64,000 nucleotides of DNA, taken from assembly GCA_002900995.3 (NCBI GenBank), contig CM035315.1, positions 2,968,012 through 3,032,011 of the forward strand, given 5' to 3'. Positions within the stretch are counted from its first letter, which is position 1, and the number at the start of each line of letters is the position of its first letter. Made by a program: the position numbers and the translations under genes. The DNA is from Ganoderma boninense. Lineage: Eukaryota > Basidiomycota > Agaricomycetes > Polyporales > Polyporaceae. Below the pieces are notes generated by a model. That model was not told where the DNA came from and searched no databases. It worked only from the letters and a program-made list of their open reading frames with translations. Below, piece after piece: positions 42,646 to 54,914 of this stretch.

Positions 42646-45600
42646 ATGGCCGCAGGCTCACCTCCGTCTCAGCCCCAGCCCGCCCAGTCCACCTCCACCT
42701 ATTCTGCACAGCATGCCTCCTCTCTCTTCCACGCCTTCCTCCACCAATCCGACCCCGCCTTTCCTCCTCCTCGACCCACCCCGCCTCTGGTTCCCAGCGG
42801 CCCTCCTTCTCTCCGCCCCCCCTTAGCCCAGTCTACTTCTCCTGGCTCCTCCTCTTCCTTAGCCGCCGCTCTGGGCTCACAGTCTTCCCCCCTCTCACGC
42901 ACATCCGAAGGCCACTCCTTCACCGCGGCCCGGAGCCCTCGAGAGCCAAACTCTTCCAGTCCTCCTGGTCCAGATACCCGAGAAGCGGATGCACAAAGTC
43001 CCTCTCATCTCGAGGCCAAGAAGTCCAGGGCTCACCCATCCGTCGACCAACCCCTTACCGCTCATGGCAAGCCTCGCGAACGCGTTTATCTCGCCTGTCT
43101 TCAATGGTAAGTCTTCTTGTCTGTTCTGTTGCTTTCCGGGGCAAGAAGCCGAGATTGTAGGTCCCCGTGCATTGTCTCTGCAGTTGCTATGCAACACTCC
43201 CTTCTTCTTTTGAGATTGGGGTGCCTGACTTCACGTCTCTCCATAGTCGTAATCGCAAAGTACGCTGCGACGGCGCAAAGCCAGAATGCTTCAACTGTGT
43301 CAAGCGTGCTGACCCCACTGCTGGAACCTGTTCTTACGATGCCGCCCCACGAAGACGCGGTAAGGATCGCACACCCGGCTCCCGCCGCCTTGTGCCCCTT
43401 GAACCAAAGAAGACACGGACAACCCGCTCTAGGATTGAAGAGGAACAGAGACGGAAGAAAGCCCAGGCTGCACAAGCTGTCACCTGCGCCTCGGCATCCG
43501 TCTCACAGGTCGCCCGTGCTCCGTCTAGTCATGGACCGATGAGCGGAGTATCCTCCAACTGTCCTGACACAAACTTCACTCGTCCAGGATCACATGCTGC
43601 CGTACCTTCCGTTTCCACTCCCTTCAGTGCGATGCCTGCTGCAAAGCACCATCACATGCAGACATTCTCTCTGGAACCTCAGGCAGTCTCGGTCAGGAGG
43701 CAGTTCAATTTCAACCCCATCGAATTCCGAGACTTTGAACTCACATTTGCGCACCCCGATGCCGTCGCAATTGCTCGTCAAGTGGAGGAACAGGAAAATC
43801 TGGATGAATATGAATCAGCCTCCACGGTCTCGACACCACCGGGAGTTCAGTTCACCCGTGAGACCTGGTGGGATGCCCTCCTTGCGACCTATTCTAGCTC
43901 CCCAACAGGGGCCACCATGACTGCAGACATACGTGACATGACAACGCAGATCGTTATTTCCGACCTTAGGTTCCTCTTCCAGAACGCCTTGCACTGGTTT
44001 GCATTTGTCAACATCCCGCGATTCTTCGCAAGATTATGGGACCCTCACCACCGACAGACCGTCCAGCCAAGCCTCATCTACAGTGCGTTGGGTCTGTCGG
44101 TGTTCTTCCAGAGCTCTGAACTCGAGAAGGGCGTGAAGGGCAGGGAGAAGGCGCTGCAGCTTGTGGACCAGGCTCGTGCCTTATTCGACGCAAGTCTGAG
44201 CTCAGGATGGATCGACATCGGTCTTGTGCAAGCTGCTTGGGTGAGATCCTCTCATTCAACCTGCATACTCGCTCATTATCGCTCACATGATGCCAATTGG
44301 GTCTCACATAGCTGCTCGCAATATTTGAGATGCAAGCACACCCCAGGACAAGCACATCACGAGGTCGCTCCGCCTTCAAAAATCTGGATTCCCTCATTCA
44401 AAGTCTCTCCCTTACCATGCTCGATATCGCCGATCCCCGAACGACGATTTTCTTGCCAGGTCAAGTTCCTATCGTCCCGAGCACCACTACGATGACGTTC
44501 TCTACAGCACCTCCGCTCTTCGACTACGAAAACGTGGCCCCTGGGCTCGCCCCGCCCGCCGTCTATCGTCGCCAACACGGTCTCATCCCTGGCCATTCCC
44601 ACGCGCACAGCCATACTCCGCCCGCGAACGACTCACAATGGCAATGCGGATGTTCATCTTACTCTCTTGGCAACAATTGGCCGTTATCGGTTGATCTCGC
44701 GCCGGCGTGGACGTGCACGCCCATGTGGCCGGATGGGGTAAGCGAAGGGGAGATGCAGAAAGAGGAATGCCGACGACTGGTGTGGTCAACGGTCATGCTG
44801 ACTGCCAGCCATAACACGAAGACGACGGCAGGGACAGATCGGGAGCCTCAACACCTATGGATCAAAGACCCCGCGAACGTGAGTGCACGCCTAGCAAGTC
44901 TTGAGCATTTGAAGCTGACAGGCTTCCATAGTATGCGCTCCTCTTCCCGGGGGAGAGTATGGTCCCATTCGGCGTCGAGTCGATAGCTCTCTCGAAGGAT
45001 TCGGTATGGGCGCTGTACATGAGAGTGCTGTTCTTGTGGCACAGTTCCTTGCGCCAACGTGCCGATACAAGTCAGTTAGATGCTCACCGTGCGGCGTACG
45101 CGATGAGTGCGTGGCTTGAGCTTGACAATGTCGAGACTTGTCTGGATCGGCATACTTGTGGAATACAATCTGGCTACATGATGCAGATGCGGGAAGTCTT
45201 ATTCAAGTGCGTGTTGACACCTTTTACTCTGAATGCCGCATTGGCTGACCTTTGAAACTCGTAGCACGCGGATGGTCGTCTCAAACGAATTCAAGAGGTA
45301 TATCCCAGAGGCAACGACGTAAGTTACTAGGTGGGCTATGATGAATGGAGCATCTCTGACAATGTTATACAGCTCGAGTGGCCAGCTGTTCTATCGAGAG
45401 CGAGCCGAACGTTGGAGTGAGTAATCTTGGCTTAATGATTCTGGTGACTATTGACAATGTTCCATCAGTGACATATATGCTTGCAACTGCCCGACATTTT
45501 CTGCAAAGTTTCAAGGGCGCGAGCAGCGAACCAGATAGAAATAACCGGCGATGTTTTATGATGTATTGGTTTATGTCACAAATCATGAGGTATCGCTTCT

Positions 45601-46004
45601 GTTGAAGCTTTGTATGAATGTACTTTCTAACTTCTGCATCCAAAGGGCTCTTTCGCTGTGGCACGCGGATCCATCGTTAAGCATTGCGCTGGATGTTGCG
45701 AAAACATTTGCTCCATGCGTCGAGTACATGATGATCATTTGGCCATCACCAAGTACGTGCTATGCTTCCGGGATAGTGTCACGTATTGACTGGCATCAAC
45801 CTTGTAATGGATGCAGACCAACGCCGGGAGTACGAAGCGCTGCGTGGATGGCTGGTCCGTTCATGCATGAACGCTGGCGTATCCCCACCCGAGCGTGCCA
45901 TTCCATTCGTTCCTGCACCGCGTCCACAGGTCTCTTCATCCAAGTCTCCGCCGGATCCGATAGTGACCGCCGGCGCATATAGCTACAGAAAGACTCTGGC
46001 CTAG
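42646..46004 (+). CDS. Zn2Cys6 transcription factor with fungal-specific domain
   Basis: Nine exons: 42646-43106, 43247-44240, 44312-44878, 44932-45206, 45265-45318, 45373-45416, 45469-45589, 45646-45752 and 45817-46004, all in phase, about 936 aa. Residues 1-145 are Ser/Pro-rich. The binuclear zinc cluster is C151-X2-C154-X6-C161-X6-C168-X2-C171-X10-C182 (CLQC, RKVRC, CFNC), and the first intron splits codon 154. A basic Arg/Lys linker follows (about 190-225). The middle domain has PSLIYSALGLSVFFQSSELE and VQAAWLLAIFEMQAH, as in Fungal_trans regulators (about 455-520). The C-terminal 60 residues are loosely structured. It is expected to bind CGG-type DNA sites in the nucleus as a regulator. 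The pathway cannot be told from the sequence. The final spacing (X10) is longer than the usual X6-X8. Confidence 0.93.
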
Positions 46005-47177
46005 CTGAAATGATGTCGTGGTCCTCAACCAGTGCGCATTGGATTCAGACAACCGGTCTCGACTTTGTTTGAATGTAAAAGAGGTGGTGTATCGGTCTCT
46101 GACACGGTGATCGTTGTCCCCATTATACTGTATCGTTTACTGTACAGCTTCAAGTTATATCCGTTTTTACATATACCACTATCGCCTATCTATGTACGTA
46201 ACATGCACAGGCATATCAGATGCAGTTCGCCTGTCGTATATCCTACAGGCTTCCCAGGGGCTCTGAGAGACTCAGGAGGAAGTGTTCCTCGGGTCCGTGG
46301 TAGCTGTCAGGATGTCAGACACAAGGCATCACGCTGGGGGTCGTTAAGCTTGGCGAAGAGCGTTGCTTACATGTACATATGCTCCGAACAGACGCATTCC
46401 CACCTCTTGGGCTCGCAGCTGCAGAACGGCCGTCTTGGATGGATTCGCAGTGGGAAGGCCGGGATCGACCGAGGTGGCTGAGTCTGTGTGAGCTGTGTGA
46501 GGGTTCGCATGCCTGGCGCATGATTGATTGGTTTTTGCGAGCGTTGTCTGGGACCCGCAGAGGAGGCGATGGGAAGCGGGGGACATATGCGTAGAGTGGA
46601 ACTGGACCCGAATGGGACGGACGTATCGTTGGTTGTGAAATCCTACTCCACGCACACTGCCTATGGGCATCGATATAAATAATATGCATGTGCGTAGCGC
46701 ACGTCGATGTGCCTCGCTGTCATTCTCTGGTCAGTCGTCCGAGGGTGCAAACCCGCAGCCGCTCACACAACCGCCGCACGCGCCATTCGAGTCAGCTGCC
46801 ATCGAGGTCCGCATCAAAAGAAGAGGATGCATGATCCATAGCTGTGCGGCCGAACTTCAACACGACAGTCATTCGATGATCGAGTCCACTAGTAGGCCAT
46901 GCCTCAGCTGCAGGTAGCTAGCGATGCAGCTATGGCGAGCTCGAGGTCGTCGCCGAGGGAATGAGGGCAGGCCGACTCTATCTGCGTTGCTATCCGCTTC
47001 TCCGGTCGTTTCGGAGGATGGATGGATGGAAGCCAAGTACGGCCGTGGGCAGCGTTGCCGGCACAGTTCCGCGGGGAGAAGCGACGGCAGGGCCAGCGGG
47101 AAGACCTGGGAAGACTCGGCGTAGCTACGCGGCAACTGCAGGGCGACGTCGGTGATAATGAACGTGTGCAACTTGAT
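46005..47177. other. Intergenic, no gene supported
   Basis: About 1.2 kb. It begins with the 3' region of the Zn2Cys6 gene, and the rest is GC-rich. The long minus-strand frame at 46869-47474 conflicts with a better plus-strand signal after 47178. Confidence 0.45.
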
Positions 47178-47744
47178 GCAGGTGGGGGTCGTTCGAGGCT
47201 CAGGCTGCCCTGCACCTCGACCTCGAAGCCGAGCTCGCAAGCGCTTCGACAAGCTGGACGCTTCCCAGGAGGCCGCAGCTGTCATCGGCCGACAGCGAGA
47301 ATAAGAATGACGTGCCTCTCGGGGTCTATAGCTTCGCAAGGTTCGAGGGCCGACAGGCTCACAAGCAGCTGACGGTAACCAGCCGCCCATCCCATTTGAA
47401 GGTCGCCGGACTGGGATCAGATAGTGCCCCGTCGCTCTCCTCGGGCCCTGCAACGCATGGCCACAGTCATTCAACCCGAAGACGGTGAGTTGGGGCTGGT
47501 AGAATCACATACAGAAGTAAAAGTCGTCTCTTCCGACATCCGGCGAATTTTTAGTTGCCGTAGTACGCGAGTCACCGCGGCCCCCAGTAGTGATGTCAAA
47601 GCAGACGCAGACACAGACACTCGACTTGAGGGGGGGTCCGACTTTCTCGTAAGCACCAGGAGCCGTCGTGGACATCGAGGTATGTCCCGGGAGGATGCAA
47701 ATGTTCGCGCGAAAGCAGTGTCGCCGTCCCGCGATGTTGGCTGA
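47178..47744 (+). CDS. Doubtful unrecognised gene, two 3' exons
   Basis: A plus-strand frame from about 47178 (SFEAQAALHLDLEAELASAS, then NDVPLGVYSFARFEGRQAHK) runs to a strong donor GTGAGT at about 47486. An acceptor TTTTTAG at about 47554 joins it in phase to a second stretch ending with TGA at 47742-47744. Both parts keep coding-like composition, and the 68-nt intron is of host size. The start is not found: an acceptor (GATGCAG) precedes 47178, so upstream exons may exist. The composition is Ser/Ala/Arg-rich and no domain is recognised. Confidence 0.35.
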
Positions 47745-49320
47745 CTCAATCGTGGATTTCTCGGCCTAGGACTTGGGGGAAGATTGGCGTCTGGGGCGAG
47801 ACGGTCGTGATATGTAGTGTTCTTCGGGCTCGAGGTCGATTAGCGAGGATGAGGGATGGTCGAGGGCGCGTGTGCAGGGGTGCAGGGGAAGGCACGGATT
47901 TGGCAGGAGAGCGATCTCCGCACGCGTGGAAAAATACTTGGGAAATAATGGCCGAGAAGCTGTGCTTCCGCGCTTCGCATTTCCGGCAGTTCCGCATTGC
48001 GCCTTTGGGCACGCCATCGTTGAGATTGCGATGCGCTGCTCCCTCAGCCATGGCCCCATCCCATCTGGGCCATCCCCATGCTCCTCCACCAGCCGCCGCT
48101 GTGTCCCGAACGGCGTGAGGTCAACAGCCATCGCTGGAACACCGCTGTGGGCACACTGCTAGCAAGGTCGTGAACGGACCTAGACGACCGTCGGATCGAG
48201 ATGCATGCGCAGCCTCGGGGAGGACATCTCTTGGGGGCGCTAGCGCCGCTGCTCTCTGGCAAGGGCGAGCCTGGATCCGGAGGTCCACGGACTCGGAGAA
48301 GAATGAGATGATGTCCAACAATCACGCCCCAGAAGGATCTGTGGCGCGTCCCAGGATGCGGGGTCAAAGACGGATGGGGCCCAACATCAGACCGTTTAGG
48401 GTTTAGTGAGCGGTGTAGAAGAAAGCGGGCAGTACATATGTGAGAAATTGGGGCCAACTCTTGTCCGCATGTGGACGAGAGGGGGATGTACTAAACACAA
48501 GTATTGACACTGATCCAAGGGTCGAGAAAGCACCGGGGGGAGGGATTAATTGTTGGAAGCCGTCCGATTTTCTCGGAGACGGGGATGAGACATTGGAGGG
48601 TACCGGTGGATACAGTAGATGGAGGCTGAGGGTCAGGTGGTAGAGGGACTGGTGGGAGGCGGTGAGTTTGGGAGTGGCGGATGTGGGAGGTGTTTCTGAG
48701 GGGGCAGATGGCGACACAGAGGCCGCGCAGCTTGTAATGCAGCGGCCGGAGGGGAAAGACGTCTGATTTTAAGGTGAGCGATTGGTGGGAAGGGGCGTTG
48801 GGAAGCAAGCAAGGACGCGGGACCATCGAGGCGGGCACAAGTCAGCGCCGGGGGATGGCAGGACGAATGGTAGGCGGAGATTGTGGGGCCTGCCCAAGTA
48901 GGCGACTGGCGGAGGGGGATTGCCAAAGGGAGAGATGCGTGGGAAGGGGCGAAGGGTCGGAGGGAAGGAGGTCGGTTGGAGAGGGTTTCTTCGAGCCGGA
49001 GCGGCAACAAGGGGGAAAACAGGCAACGTTCGCGGAGATTGAGAAGACGGCGTGTGCGGGCGGGGCCAACGGCCACCGTCCTCGTCCTGGCCGTCGGGAT
49101 CGGATGGTCGCAGACAGGCCGTGGGAGCAGCATCAGCCAGCGGTGGCGGCGGGGCGTGCGGCGGAGGGACAGAGCAGGATGCTGGCGGGGCCTCGCAGAC
49201 GCTGGCGCTGGGACCGTTGCATGCTGCTGCATGTCGAGAATAGCACCGACGACGAGTGAGGACCCTTTTGCTTTTGCTTGGCCCCCGTAGACGCCGGTCG
49301 ACGGGGCCTCGGGCGGCGGG
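47745..49320. other. GC-rich intergenic, no gene supported
   Basis: About 1.6 kb. The long frames here (for example 47766-48131 and 48633-49391 on the minus strand) are Pro/Arg/Ser-rich, overlap each other, and have no recognisable domain or convincing splice pattern. Confidence 0.45.
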
Positions 49321-49981
49321 AGGACCCCTGACATTTCACCCAAATCCCTGATGCCTAATCCGGACAAAATCGGCATTTTGGGGGGGTCCATGGCTGATTT
49401 TTATCCGGACATTTGGCCACACTGCCTGATGCCAAAATCTGGACAATATGGCCTAGGATGGGAAGATGTCTGATCCGGGTCCGGTTCCGGAGACGGTCAA
49501 CCCCGCCAAACTAGACCCCGCTTTATTGACACCATCTATCATGCTTATAGTCCAGCTTTTGGAATGTTATATATCGCCGCTAAAGAGGGTTTTCGGAAGC
49601 TGGTTACGAACGGCAGCCGGGGTGGACTGGAACAGGCGCCAGCAGATGTCTGGCGCCCAACCCACTCCCAAGTCGCCGTTCAGCTTGTTCCTCGTATGTT
49701 GGTATCGCTGAGCCATCATACTCTAGTAAGATGCAGCACACAGGGCTATTTTTGCACCAGGTAACGAAATCGAGGCGAAAATTGGCCTGATCCCCTTGAA
49801 AACGGACAAAATCGCGCTCCTGGACGCCTCTTCCCCTCGTCCGGACAAGAGGCGGCTCAAGGCCGAACGGCCTGATTTAATCCGGCCAAATCGGCCCCAA
49901 TTTAGGGCCTGATTTGTCGGACAAATCCGAGACAGATTTCAGAAAAGGGATCAGGCATTTTGGTAGATTGTCAGGGGTCCT
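49321..49981. mobile_element. Non-autonomous TIR element, 661 bp, upstream of TUP1
   Basis: Ends AGGACCCCTGACA ... and ... TGTCAGGGGTCCT are inverted repeats, extending imperfectly to about 35 bp (both arms reach CCTGAT). An exact 8-bp duplication GCGGCGGG flanks it (49313-49320 and 49982-49989). Words such as ATCCGGACAAAATCGGC recur near both ends in opposite orientation, like subterminal transposase sites. There is no transposase ORF. The 8-bp duplication fits hAT-type or MULE-like elements. It ends 312 bp before the TUP1 start codon. Confidence 0.88.
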
Positions 49982-50293
49982 GCGGCGGGGCGGCGGGTCT
50001 CGGCCCGGAGATTGGCGTGGGCGATTCGCAGCAGCGGGCGGCGGTTGGCGGTTCGCGGAGGGAGGAGCGACGTCAGCGGGACGAACGATAAGATCCGGAT
50101 CTGGGCGAGCGTCATCGCCACGGGCGGGGGATGTATGGAGGGGCCCGAAATGGGGAAAGCCGGCGGGCCCGGAGGAGTGGGTGTGGGAGGGGATCTGAGA
50201 TTGCCCCCACGTGTGGGCAATCAGCGAGGGCAAGGCGGGTCTTAAGGCGACGGCGACCAGGCGCTTCCCTCCAAATCTCTCCCATCACCCCCA
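49982..50293 (+). promoter_or_regulatory. TUP1 proximal promoter
   Basis: 312 bp between the TIR element and the TUP1 ATG. It is GC-rich, and a pyrimidine-rich stretch (CCCTCCAAATCTCTCCCATC) precedes the start codon. No TATA box is obvious. Confidence 0.5.
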
Positions 50294-53200
50294 ATGTCCT
50301 CCACAATATACAACGTGCGCACCTCCCCCGCCCCTGCCCCCCCACCGCCCCCCGCGCTCACCCCTGTCCCCCCACAGCACAAACACTTACAGCCCACAGG
50401 CGCAGGCCCCCAGGGCCCCAACGCCTTCTCCACCCTCAACCAATGCTTCAGCCAGATCCGCGACGAGTTCAACACCCTCCAGGAGCAGTGTGACCATCTC
50501 CGCAGCCAGCGCGACGAGTACGAGAGCAAGAGTACGCCTTTCTCCTCCTCCTTCTCCACCCCTTCTCCCTACTCATCCCCTCCCCAAAAAGTCACAAGCC
50601 AGGTCAACGAACTCAACATCATCCGCCAGTCCCTCTACGACCTCGAAACACAGCACGGCAAGATTCGCCAGCAGTACGAGGACGACGTCCGCATCCTCCG
50701 CACAGAACTAGACCAGTTCAAGCGTCGAGGAGCCCAAGAACCCCTCGGCCTCGCCTCTCTCGGCCGCGATCGCGAACGCGATGCCCGCGACAGAGACCGA
50801 GATCTCGCCCTCAACCGCGACCGTGACCTCACTCGTGAACGCGACGTCAGAGACCGCGATCCACGCGACCGGGACCGCGACGTCGTCATGGGCAACTCCG
50901 GTCCCCGTCCCGACGCTCTCGGACGCGAAGCCCTTGGCCTTGGCAGGCCACCCGTCCCCGCTCCGCCCCCTCCTGGGCCTCCTGGCGAGCCTCTCGGTCC
51001 CCTTGGTCTCACCCCCCACGCCGGCCCCGTCGGTCTCGGCGTCGGCGCAGGTCCTGGAGGAGGTGGAGGCTACGGTGATCCTTACTATGGCCGTGACCGC
51101 GACCGTGAGAGAGATCGCGACCGCGAGAGAGACAGGGAGCGCAGTGTCATCGACCGCGAACGAGAAAGGGACAGAGACCGTGAGAGGGACAGAGACCGCG
51201 ACGGCCGTGAGGTCAAGCGCATCAAGACCGAACGCGACCGCATGAAGCCCGATCGTGCAGGTACGTCATCTTTCTGAACCTCGCCAATCGCCATTTTCTC
51301 ATCCGCCTCCGTCCGCTCCCAATTCCATGTTAATCATTGCGCCATCTGGTTGTCTCGGTACATCGTTGACCACTTCCCACGCCCTCGCAACTGACTTCCC
51401 TCCAACTCCCTTCGCAAACCCTTACCCGTATGTCTCCCCTTCGCCATGAAACTCCGGCACATCTGGTGTCTGCACACGATGCAGACATCTTTTCTCCCTC
51501 GATGGGCGCGCAACCGCCACCACCTCACCTCCCACCTCACCACCATCACCAGTCGATTTCTCTCGGCCCTGCTGCTCCCCCACCACCATCGTCCAACGGC
51601 GCTCCCCCGACTCCTTCTGGACCCCCTTCTTCATCGGCCGCACAAGCAACTCCCAAGCTTCCTCCGACACCTAGCGCGTCAACCCCGTACACGACAGGGC
51701 CAGGAGGACCAGGGCCGGGACCGGGCGCTCCAGGCCCAGGACAGGAAGGCGCGAACGGGGCTATGGGTGAGTCGTGAAGGACGGGTCGTCTTCCTTCCTT
51801 CCCGGCCTTTTATGTTTCATTCCATTTGCTAATCACCGTCCTTCCCTTTTTGTCCTTTGTCTCATACGCCATTGCGCGCATGTCTACCCACCCCTTGCTC
51901 AAATACGGCAGGTCCGCAACCGTACCCACCGACCCCAACGGCAACCTCTGCATCTGCCCAAGAGCCTCCAAACTCGATGGCTGTGGCGACTCTCCCTCCT
52001 CCTGCCGGATCGTCAGTTGCGATTCCGCCCATGCCTGTGGACCTCAGCATGGATCCGCAGAGTGTGCCGCCCGAGTTGAAGAACGAAGGCGCCGATTGGT
52101 TCGCAATCTTCAACCCGGCGCCTTCGGGCCCAGACGGGCCGGGCGGGCAGCTAACAAGGAAGAGGAACCTCGATGTCCAACTGGTCCACACTTTGATGCA
52201 CGAGAGGTACTCCTGCTCGTTACGTACGAATGTTCCTTCGCTGACCTTCCCGGCTCAGCGTCGTTTGTTGCGTTCGGTTCTCCGCCGACGGCAAGTACCT
52301 TGCGACTGGGTGCAACCGGACAGCGCAGATCTATGACACGAAAACTGGTCAGAAAACTTGGTCCGTTTCCTTTTCCTCTTGCCCTTTCCTCGTCTCATTT
52401 GGGAAACAGCGTATTGGTGGACGAGGCGGCGAGTAAAACCGGGGACTTGTACATCCGGAGCGTGTGCTTCAGCCCAGATGGCAAGTATCTTGCCACAGGT
52501 GCCGAAGATAAGCAGATCAGGGTATGTCGCACTTCTCAACTCCACCGCCTCGTGCACATTCTGACGCCGCGTCGCAGATTTGGGACATTCAGAAGAAGCG
52601 GATCCGGTCCGTATTCGAAGGTCATCAACAGGAGATATACTCTCTCGACTTTTCACGCGATGGTCGGCTCATCGTTTCGGGCTCGGGTGACCGTACAGCG
52701 AGGATTTGGGACATGAACGACGCGTCAGGGCAGTCGTGCAAAATTTGTGAGCTCTGCGTCAATTTTCGGACTCCATTGTGCTCATAATCGCAATCTACGT
52801 GTTAGTGAGTATCCCTGAACCGGACAGCGTCGATGCCGGGGTGACGTCGGTGTGCATCTCCCCTGATGGCCGGCTCGTTGCTGCTGGGTCCCTCGACACT
52901 ATCGTTCGCATCTGGGATGTCCAGACCGGTCAATTGGTGGAACGTCTCAAAGGACATCGCGATTCTGTCTATTCTGTGGCTTTCACCCCTGATGGCAAGG
53001 GCCTAGTTTCAGGATCCCTGGACAAGACGCTCAAGTACTGGGACGTCCGGCCAATCCTACGCGGTCGCGAAGGCACTGGCCCTTCTGGTCCTGGTGGTCC
53101 GCCTGGCTCAAGCGGGAAGAACGGCCCGGGTGGCAAGGCTGATGGTGGCGGCGACAAAGGCAGTCAGTGCACGATGAACTTCACCGGCCACAAAGACTAC

Positions 53201-53558
53201 GTACTTTCCGTTGCTGTATCTCATGACGGCAAGTGGGTTGTGTCAGGATCAAAGGATCGAGGGGTTCAGTTTTGGGATGCGAACACTGCTGTCGCGCAGT
53301 GTATGCTACAGGGACACAAGAACTCTGGTAAGTCTTACTCTCTGGCACGTCTATTCCTGAGTGGAAATGTTCGTGATCTTTGTGTTCAATGGCTGATGGA
53401 ACACCTACAGTGATTTCGATTGATCTCAGCCCCGCGGGTAACGTTCTTGCTACTGGCTCTGGGGATTGGCAAGCACGAATATGTAGGCTGATACCTCTCC
53501 ACTGTCGTCTTTATCTGTTGGCTGATGTTTCCTTCCAGGGAGTTACCAGGCGCTCTGA
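50294..53558 (+). CDS. TUP1: Tup1-type WD40 transcriptional co-repressor
   Basis: Ten exons: 50294-50531, 50592-51260, 51485-51766, 51912-52206, 52259-52360, 52410-52521, 52578-52746, 52806-53327, 53411-53482 and 53539-53558, in one frame, about 826 aa. Residues about 45-120 form the Tup_N coiled coil ([20 protein letters not shown], then [20 protein letters not shown]), which in yeast tetramerises and binds Cyc8/Ssn6. A Pro/Gly/His-rich linker follows. Seven WD40 repeats fill about 490-826 ([104 protein letters not shown]). A Gly/Pro-rich loop sits in the fifth repeat. It has two unusual Arg-Asp/Arg-Glu dipeptide blocks at about 136-168 and 252-292. Intron 3 (51261-51484) is long and could hide an exon. 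It acts in the nucleus as a global repressor. Confidence 0.95.
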
Positions 53559-54208
53559 ATTGTATTAGGACCACCCATTGAAGTTTACTTGCCCGTCGTC
53601 GCTCTTGTATAATGTGTCCTTGTCGCTAAGATTGCAAGCTCTCGTCGCTGTTGTTCTACTGTGCCTCTTCTCCATCAATCACTTCTATATAATGAAACCT
53701 GTGGTATGCACTGGACCTCGTCGTGCCTGGCCTCTGTTTAGCTATTAGTACTATCCTGCCTGTGATCAATCATGTCTTTTACACATCGCTTGGCTCACTA
53801 CTATAATAGGCATCTGTCATGCGATCTGTTGTGGGCACTGGGGGGTATGCATTGACTTCGTGCCTGAACTTGAAGGGTGAGCACGAGGCTGCTGGGCCCG
53901 CCCACTGTCTAACTAGTACGTCTTGACCCGTGGCTTTGCCACGAAGCTTCGCCTTCGGCTCAGTGCAGTGTCGAACCTTTGGCCCAGTGTAATAATGCTT
54001 TACCTTTGGCTCAGTGGTATAGTATCTTACCTTGAGTTTTAGATATAGAATAGCAATTTGAAGCCTGCCCTAAATCAATTATAATGATAATATTATTTTA
54101 GAATAAACTAATAATTCATTGGAGGCAAAAGAAAGTATAAATAGGGTAGACAGGAGTATATGAGAACAGTAAGAAATATATAGCAATATAATAAATACAA
54201 TGATGCTG
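53559..54208. other. Intergenic, 3' of TUP1
   Basis: 650 bp without an ORF of note. At 53930-54030 the word GGCTCAGTG and relatives (CCTTCGGCTCAGTG, CCTTTGGCTCAGTG) recur three times, suggesting a small repeat. After 54040 the sequence turns AT-rich. Confidence 0.5.
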
Positions 54209-54914
54209 TGTCATGCATGGCCCGCTTGGCACCTACACTAGCATCTCACTTTTCCTTTTTGGACAGTTTGCCTCCCATGTTGTCCTTACTAGTTTCACCC
54301 CAGATGCAACAGAAAGTGCCCATAACTCCAGAAGCGATGGTCATATTTGCTGCCTGCCTGCTCCTCAAAAAACAAAATATTTCAGGCTATTTCACCTCAT
54401 TCATGAGTTTCAGAGCTACCATTATAGCAATCCAGATGAAAACAAACCAGGCATTGCCATTCATATGTTCTCACTGCTGGGTGCCTCTTCTGTCAGAATC
54501 CATTGCAACTGGGGTCAGCTAAGTCGCCCTCTGATCCTCAGTGCAAGTCTCAACACAATTTTACCAAAATTTGAAGTCACAAAGAGGCATATACTGTAGA
54601 GACTTGAGCCAAGTTACATAATTATTGGATAGAAGGGGGAGGACATATTCACAAATCCCTGAGGGACCATTGGGTCCGGGGTAAAACTAGTATTGTCCTC
54701 CATTGTTTAGCAAACCCGTCCCTTGTTCTCAAGTACAATAACTCCTGTTACTCTATTGTTTCCATTGTCATTGCACTACACACCATTGTTCTCCCACTAG
54801 TTCCTGTGTCTATAGTTACCTATTGTTCCCAGTTCCTATTGTCTGTTACATAAGGCCTGTACTTTGCTACCTGGAGACCTCAGTTTTGACCTCTTGTCTC
54901 TAGGTAAGCCTCGC
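54209..54914 (+). repeat. Gypsy LTR, 3'-truncated, carrying a MITE
   Basis: Starts TGTCATG and follows the Gypsy LTR of 57350-57809 up to GTAAGCCTCGC at 54914, where it meets an inverted LTR. A 402 bp MITE splits it at 54289-54690. Many transitions show it is older than the other LTRs. Confidence 0.88.
54289..54690. mobile_element. Tc1/mariner-like MITE, 402 bp
   Basis: Inverted ends CTAGTTTCACCCC / GGGGTAAAACTAG, flanked by TA on both sides (54287-54288 and 54691-54692). The empty site CTTATTGTCC is seen in the Gypsy LTR at 57426-57436. A TA duplication is the mark of the Tc1/mariner superfamily. No transposase is encoded. Confidence 0.87.

Noticed and set aside
46869..47474. 201-codon minus-strand ORF
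   Set aside because: The overlapping plus-strand frame has better coding composition and a good splice junction.
48633..49391. 252-codon minus-strand ORF
   Set aside because: Low-complexity Pro/Arg/Ser, runs into the TIR element at 49321, no domain or splice support.
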